Below, piece after piece: positions 59,561 to 64,000 of a stretch of 64,000 bases of DNA. A program made the translations under genes and the position numbers. This stretch comes from Phytohabitans aurantiacus. Its GTDB lineage: Bacteria > Actinomycetota > Actinomycetes > Mycobacteriales > Micromonosporaceae. Each line of letters opens with the position of its first letter. The first letter of the stretch is position 1. Under the pieces are notes generated by a model. It did not search any database. It saw nothing but the letters and a program-made list of their open reading frames with translations, and was not told the origin of the DNA. Location of the stretch: the NCBI RefSeq assembly GCF_027923225.1, contig NZ_BSDI01000030.1, positions 27,197 through 91,196 of the forward strand, in the 5' to 3' direction.

Positions 59561-61073
59561 GCGGCGCGTGCTGGCCCTCGGACGGCGTGGCCTGCTCGTC
59601 TTTGATCACTTTGCGCTCCAGGGTGACCTGGGCCTGGCCGGTCCCACCCACCTGGATGTCGTCGTACGCCTGTAGCACCTTGTTTTCGTCGAAGTAGAGG
59701 ACGGACATCGCCAGCGGCAGCGGCTCCTCGTCTTCGAGGCCGCGCAGCCCGGCGCCGCCGGTGGAGCCCTCCACCATCAGCCGGGTCGGCATCCCGCCGG
59801 GCACCGGCGCGAGCATCGACACCTCGCGCTTGTGCGTGTGCCCGGCGAGGACGAGCGGGCACGTGCCGGTCAGCGTCACCGCGGAGGCAGGGTCGTGCAC
59901 CAGTCCGATGTCGACCGGCCGGTCGGCGGCCTTGATCGTGGCGGCCAGTTGCTCGCCGGTGCCGATCATCCGCTCGGCGGTCTGCTTCGAGTTGCCCGAG
60001 CCGGCGGGTGAGGTCTCCTTGTCGGGCGTGAAGCGCGGGTCGCCGATGCCGGCGAACGTCAGCCCGGCCACGGTGGCGACCTTGTTGTCCAGTACGACGG
60101 CGTTGCTCTGCTGAGCCACCGCCGCGGCGGTCGCGGCGGAGTCGTGGTTGCCGCGGATGTAGACGTACGGCACCTTGAGCAGGCTGATCGAGGCGACGTA
60201 CGACGCTTCGGGCTCGCTGCCCCAGTCGGTGATGTCGCCGGTGTCGACCACGACGTCGATGCCGAACTGCTCCACCACCGTGCGGATCATCGACCAGGCG
60301 GTCGGGTTGAGGTGCAGGTCGGAGACGTGCAGGACGCTCGTCGTGCCCGGCGCCGGCTGGTACACCGGCAGCGTGGAGACGGTCGTGTAGATCCGGCTCA
60401 CGTTCGCGACGATGTGCTGAAGTTGCTCCGCGTACTTGCCGTAGTTGTCCGCGATCGCTCGCGCGTCACCGACGACGGCGGGCGCGTTCACCAGCAGCCC
60501 CTCGTACCTGGGCTCCTCGATCGAGTTGGGGCGCAGCGTGGCGGCGGCGGTGCCGAGGCTGCCCGCGACGATGGCCAGCGCGAGGAAGCCCGACCAGGCG
60601 ACCCGGCGTACGTCGCGGAAGACGAGCGCGGCCAGCACCATCGCGCAGAGCACCGAGGCCGCGACGGTGCGCATGCCGAGCCGGATCAGGCCCTCTTTGA
60701 CGTCATCGAGAGCGGTCTGGCTGGCCCGGCTGATGCCGGCCGGGTCGTCGAGCAGGGCCTCGGTGCGGCGCTGGTCGAGCGTGCCCAGGTTGACCGACAG
60801 GTGCGTCGGGCCGTCGTGGCTGTTGAGGTGCAGCGAGCCGAGCGGCGGGATCGCCACCTCGGTGTCGCCGACGATCGACGGCGTGATCGACATCTCGGCA
60901 CGGAACGGGCCCACGTCGGTGTTGGTGTGCGCGCCCAGCAGTACGCCGATGATCACGCCGGCCGCCGCGACGCCGAGCATCACCAGCGCGAAGCCGACCT
61001 TGCGGGTGGGAAGGGAGCGGACGGCTCTGCCGACCGCCCGCATGACGCGCGCTTTCCGATCTATCTTGCTCAT
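59547..61073 (-). CDS. Membrane-anchored metallophosphoesterase
   Basis: A 508-residue protein. The first helix (FALVMLGVAAAGVIIGVLLG) is at 27-46, with two further helices at about 135-175 (VAASVLCAMVLAALVF and FLALAIVAGSLGTAAATL). The region between is predicted to be outside. The C-terminal phosphoesterase domain has VLHVSDLHLNP, VVDTGDITDWGS, YIRGNHDS, GLVHDPAS and LAGHTHKREV, the complete metal set. The substrate is unknown. It follows the sugar dehydrogenase gene by 13 nt. Confidence 0.88.
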   Translation of the reverse strand: MSKIDRKARVMRAVGRAVRSLPTRKVGFALVMLGVAAAGVIIGVLLGAHTNTDVGPFRAEMSITPSIVGDTEVAIPPLGSLHLNSHDGPTHLSVNLGTLDQRRTEALLDDPAGISRASQTALDDVKEGLIRLGMRTVAASVLCAMVLAALVFRDVRRVAWSGFLALAIVAGSLGTAAATLRPNSIEEPRYEGLLVNAPAVVGDARAIADNYGKYAEQLQHIVANVSRIYTTVSTLPVYQPAPGTTSVLHVSDLHLNPTAWSMIRTVVEQFGIDVVVDTGDITDWGSEPEASYVASISLLKVPYVYIRGNHDSAATAAAVAQQSNAVVLDNKVATVAGLTFAGIGDPRFTPDKETSPAGSGNSKQTAERMIGTGEQLAATIKAADRPVDIGLVHDPASAVTLTGTCPLVLAGHTHKREVSMLAPVPGGMPTRLMVEGSTGGAGLRGLEDEEPLPLAMSVLYFDENKVLQAYDDIQVGGTGQAQVTLERKVIKDEQATPSEGQHAPPTPR

Positions 61074-61086
61074 ACCCTGCTTAAAA

Positions 61087-62235
61087 CTAGCTCTTTCCGG
61101 CCCCGCCGCCAGAGAAGACGAGCCGCAGGATGCGATCGTCGGTCGGATCAGGGTCTCCCCGGCCGTCGTGGTTCGACGTGGTCACCCACAGTGAACCATC
61201 CGGGGCGGCGATCGCGGTGCGAAGCCGGCCGTACTGCTCGACCAGCATCGGGCGCGGCTGCCCGAACACGGAGCCGGCGGCGGTGAGCTCGACCAGCCAG
61301 AGCCGCTCGCCGCGCAGGCAGGCGGCGACCACGACCCGCTCGACGACCGCCAGGCCGGAGCACGAGGCGTCCTTCGGCGACCACACGACCAGCGGGTTCA
61401 CGAACCGAGGATCGTTCGCCTTGCCCTCGACAGTCGGCCAGCCGTAGTTCTTGCCCGGCTCGATCAGGTTGATCTCGTCCCAGGTGCTCTGCCCGAACTC
61501 GGCCGCGTACAGCCGCTTGCTGGCGTCCCACGCGATGCCCTGGACGTTGCGGTGGCCCAGCGACCACACGAGCGAGTCCTTGATCGGGTTACCCGGTGCG
61601 GGCTTTCCGTCCGGCGTCATCCGGAGGATCTTGCCGCCGAGGCTCTTCGGATCCTGCGCGAGCCCACGCTGCGACGCGTCGCCCGTCGTGGCGTACAGGA
61701 AACCGTCCGGCCCGAACGCGAGGCGCCCGCCATTGTGGATGCCCGACAGCGGGATGCCGGTGACGATCGGGGTGGGTTCGCCGCCCAGTACCAGCTTGGC
61801 GACCCGGTTGTCCTGGGCGGTGGAGTAGTACACGAAGACGGACTTGTCGGTGTCGTAGTTCGGCGATACCGCGATGCCCATCAGGCCGCCCTCGCCGGCC
61901 GCGTCGACCTCATCGAGCGTCTGCACGGTGGTCACCTTGAGCCCGTCCGTCGTCGACTCCGGCCCAACCTTGAGGATCTTGCCGGTGTCGCGCTCGGTGA
62001 CCAGCGCACCACGATCCGGCAGGAACGCCACACCCCACGGCACGCGCAGCCCCTTGGCCAGTATCGTCGCCGCGACCTGCTGGTTGACGCCGTCCTGTGG
62101 CGTGGCGGTCACCGTCGGGGTGGGAAACTTGGGCGGCTCGCCGGCCTCGTCGGGCGCGGGCTCGCCAAAGCTACAGCCGCCCGCCGCCATGGTCAGAACC
62201 ACAGCGACGGCGGTGGCGCGGGCGCGGGCAGTCAC
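61087..62235 (-). CDS. PQQ-type sugar dehydrogenase lipoprotein
   Basis: A 382-residue lipoprotein of the soluble glucose/sorbosone dehydrogenase family. Signal peptide with lipobox MAAGGC, a Pro/Thr linker, then a six-bladed propeller: GLRVPWGVAFLPDRGALVTER (in parts), GLMGIAVSPNY, HNGGRLAFGPDGFLYATTGD (in parts), SLGHRNVQGIAWD and EINLIEPGKNYGWP. The HNGG and GHRN motifs are cofactor-site residues of the family. Whether PQQ is available in this organism is unknown. The GTG overlaps the stop of the GT2 gene (GTGA). Confidence 0.9.
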   Translation of the reverse strand: MTARARATAVAVVLTMAAGGCSFGEPAPDEAGEPPKFPTPTVTATPQDGVNQQVAATILAKGLRVPWGVAFLPDRGALVTERDTGKILKVGPESTTDGLKVTTVQTLDEVDAAGEGGLMGIAVSPNYDTDKSVFVYYSTAQDNRVAKLVLGGEPTPIVTGIPLSGIHNGGRLAFGPDGFLYATTGDASQRGLAQDPKSLGGKILRMTPDGKPAPGNPIKDSLVWSLGHRNVQGIAWDASKRLYAAEFGQSTWDEINLIEPGKNYGWPTVEGKANDPRFVNPLVVWSPKDASCSGLAVVERVVVAACLRGERLWLVELTAAGSVFGQPRPMLVEQYGRLRTAIAAPDGSLWVTTSNHDGRGDPDPTDDRILRLVFSGGGAGKS

Positions 62236-63455
62236 CCGGCCAGGGTAGCTTTCGTTTGGTTGAAGACCCACGCCCTCATCAGGACGAACCGCAGCACGGT
62301 CGCGGCGAGGTTCGCCACGACGAGTACCGCGATCTCCACCAGGCGGCTGGCCGACGGCGCCAGGGCGGACAGCGCCGCCAGCGAGCCGCTGGTCAGCGCC
62401 AGTCCCAGCCCGAAGACCACCAGGCCCTGCATCTGGTGCCGGCCCGCGCCGCGCCACCCCGTCACTCCGAACGTGAGCCGCCGGTTCGCCGCCGTGTTGG
62501 CGACCGCCGTGATGAGCAGGGCGAGCAGGTTCGCCGCCTGGGCGCCGGCCACGAGCCGCAACAGGCCGAAAATGGCCACGTACGCCAGGGTGCTGGCCAC
62601 CCCGACGCCGGCGAACCGCACGAGCTGTCCCGCCAAGCCCTTTGGCGCGCCGTCCCGACCGACCTGTTGGCGCAGGTAGCCGATCGGCAGCGCCCCCGTG
62701 GCCAGGCCCCTGCCCAGTCGCCAGATCCCCTTGAGGTCGGCGACCGCGGTGGCCACGATGTCGACGCGGCTGTCCGGGTCGTCGACCCAGTCGACCGGTA
62801 CCTCGTGGATGCGCAGGCCGGCTCGTTCGGCCAGTACCAGCAACTCGGTGTCGAAGAACCAGCCGGTGTCCTGTACGAGTGGCAGGAGGCGCTCGGCCAC
62901 GTCGCGGCGGATCGCCTTGAACCCGCACTGCGCGTCCGAAAACCTGGTGGCGAGCGTGCCGCGCAGGATCAGGTTGTAGCAGCGCGAGATGATTTCACGC
63001 TTCGGCCCGCGCACGACTCGCGAACCGCGCGAGAGGCGGGTGCCGATCGCCAGGTCCGAGTGGCCGGAGATCAGCGGCGCGACGAGGGGGAGCAGGGCGG
63101 CCAGGTCGGTGGAAAGATCCACATCCATGTACGCCAGGACGGGTGCGTCGGATGCCGTCCAGACCGCGTTGAGGGCGCGGCCCCGTCCCTTCTGATCCAG
63201 GTGGATGGCCCGGACCTCGGGCAGCTCGCGGCTCAGGGCGGTCGCCACGCCGAGCGTCGCGTCGGTGCTCGCGTTATCGGCGATCGTGATCCGAAAGGGG
63301 TACGGGAAACTCCTGCGCAGATGCGCGTGCAGTCGCCGGACGCAGGGCTCAAGATCCTTTTCCTCGTTGTAGACGGGTATCACCACGTCGAGGACCGCGC
63401 CCTGCGGTACGTGGGCGCTGTAGCTGGCGGCGCCCGGAAGAACTGTGGTCGTCAT
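62232..63455 (-). CDS. Glycosyltransferase family 2 fused to a GtrA membrane domain
   Basis: A 407-residue bifunctional protein. Residues 20-240 are a GT2 domain (LDVVIPVYNEEKDLEPCVRR, IADNASTDAT, YMDVDLSTDL with the metal D-x-D, and DAQCGFKAIRRD). Residues 275-400 are a four-helix GtrA domain (LVRFAGVGVASTLAYVAIFG onward). Such proteins transfer a sugar to a polyprenyl-phosphate carrier and may move it across the membrane. ATG 63455 is preferred to GTG 63464, since GGAGGG then has 8-nt spacing. First gene of the three-gene minus-strand unit. Confidence 0.92.
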   Translation of the reverse strand: MTTTVLPGAASYSAHVPQGAVLDVVIPVYNEEKDLEPCVRRLHAHLRRSFPYPFRITIADNASTDATLGVATALSRELPEVRAIHLDQKGRGRALNAVWTASDAPVLAYMDVDLSTDLAALLPLVAPLISGHSDLAIGTRLSRGSRVVRGPKREIISRCYNLILRGTLATRFSDAQCGFKAIRRDVAERLLPLVQDTGWFFDTELLVLAERAGLRIHEVPVDWVDDPDSRVDIVATAVADLKGIWRLGRGLATGALPIGYLRQQVGRDGAPKGLAGQLVRFAGVGVASTLAYVAIFGLLRLVAGAQAANLLALLITAVANTAANRRLTFGVTGWRGAGRHQMQGLVVFGLGLALTSGSLAALSALAPSASRLVEIAVLVVANLAATVLRFVLMRAWVFNQTKATLAG

Positions 63456-63563
63456 GGGCTCCACCCTCCGTGCCTCCCCTCAGCGCCACATCTGCCCACC
63501 CTGTGCCACCCCTGTGAGCCCACCCCTCGCTTCCGCGCCCGCGCGCTGTGCGCCCCTTCTTCC

Positions 63564-63585
63564 CGCCGATCAAGGGCGAATGCAC
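63564..63585 (-). repeat. 84-bp palindromic element, copy 4, truncated
   Basis: CGCCGATCAAGGGCGAATGC plus AC is the end of an 84-bp element (same reading as the start of copy 1). It breaks off at 63585, where the IS sequence begins. Confidence 0.7.
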
Positions 63586-64000
63586 GGCTCTCCTGTCTGA
63601 TGTGTGGGTCAGGTGGGAGAGTTGCGGCCGGGTAGTGGGGTTTGGTAGCCGCCGAGGTGTAGGCGGGTGAGGGCGATGAGGGCGTCGACGTTTTTGAACC
63701 CGAACGCGATGCGGGTCAGTAGTCGGATTTTGGTGTTGACGGACTCGATACGGCCGTTGCTGAGTCGGTGGACCAGGGTGTTGGCGATGTCGGGGCGGAA
63801 GTGGATGCGGATGCGTCGTGCCAGGTCGACGAAGGGTTGGATCCGGGATCGGCTGGCCCAGCCCAGGCCAGCCACTGGTCTAGGAGTTCGATGCGTTCTT
63901 CGCCGCCGGCGGCGAAGATCTGCCGGAACTGTTCTTTGAGCAGGTAGGCGCGGTAGAGCGGCTGGTTGGTCTTGGCGATCGAGGCGAGTTTGGCTTGTTG
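63586..64000 (-). mobile_element. End of an ISL3-family insertion sequence
   Basis: From GGCTCTCCTGTCTGATG (63586), a likely terminal inverted repeat since many ISL3 members begin GGCTCT, to the window end. It contains the transposase remnant. The other end is outside, so the flanking duplication cannot be checked. Confidence 0.65.
63609..64000 (-). pseudogene. ISL3-family transposase, C-terminal part, frameshifted
   Basis: Reading from the window end, one frame gives QQAKLASIAKTNQPLYRAYL, then EERIELLDQWLAWA. A second frame continues ASRSRIQPFVDLARRIR, NGRIESVNTKIRLLTRIAFG and DALIALTRLHLGG. Together they match the C-terminal half of the ISL3 DDE transposase, including the last catalytic Glu in GRIESVNTK. 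The frames are joined by a 5-bp tandem duplication (GCCCA GCCCA, 63856-63865, plus strand). Removing one copy restores the frame, so the gene is broken by a small recent duplication. Confidence 0.85.

Overview
This is high-GC DNA with the gene style of a filamentous actinomycete, most likely Micromonosporaceae. Signs are GTG and TTG starts, ATGA/GTGA start-stop overlaps, DUF397 plus XRE/DUF5753 regulators, DUF3817, DUF6158 and DUF6232 proteins, an actinobacterial c-di-AMP riboswitch, and several start codons placed 6-7 nt after a -10 hexamer (leaderless mRNAs). The family is an inference from style and the species cannot be read from the window. About 50 protein genes are supported.

Layout. 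1-2044: end of xylA and whole xylB (xylose entry into the pentose phosphate pathway). 2067-14561: a conflict region with an Imm35-like/YwqJ-like deaminase fusion, a SUKH-3 protein, two unknown proteins, and a 2806-residue WXG100-type polymorphic toxin with a papain-like module, a nuclease-like module and a nucleotidyltransferase-like tip. 14651-16054: MFS exporter. 16115-22178: alpha-glucoside operon (binding protein, two permeases, LacI regulator, GH13 enzyme) with LacI-type operators. 22419-28282: M23 peptidase, MHYT protein, a tiny GPGG membrane protein, a phosphoesterase/BON/nucleotidyltransferase set, a SigB/SigF-type sigma factor, a dTMP-kinase-like protein and an SDR. 28443-30277: MurR-like regulator and MurQ (MurNAc-6-phosphate recycling). 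30629-33924: group 2 sigma factor, AlkA-like glycosylase, and NlpC/P60 hydrolase under a c-di-AMP riboswitch. 34302-40985: branched-chain-type ABC importer whose operon encloses an acyl-CoA ligase. 41292-46088: small regulators and membrane proteins, including two XRE/DUF5753 genes and two DUF397 genes. 46869-50809: bifunctional penicillin-binding protein, GlsB-like protein, and class I DAHP synthase behind an aromatic attenuation leader. 51038-59560: xyloglucan-type sugar cluster (GH3, ABC importer, GH31 alpha-xylosidase) with a LacI operator. 59547-63455: membrane phosphoesterase, PQQ-type sugar dehydrogenase and GT2-GtrA protein. 63586-64000: end of a frameshifted ISL3-type element.

The sugar genes fit together. 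Extracellular GH3 and cytoplasmic GH31 would release xylose that XylA/XylB can use, while the agl operon handles alpha-glucosides. Cell-wall genes (M23, NlpC/P60, PBP, MurQ/MurR) form a second theme.

Structure beyond the genes includes an 84-bp palindromic element present three times intact and once cut by the IS, a second repeat of about 75 bp present twice, an attenuator with a 19-residue aromatic leader peptide before the DAHP synthase gene, and two possibly structured RNAs. The multi-module toxin locus and the 84-bp element are the best candidates for something new.
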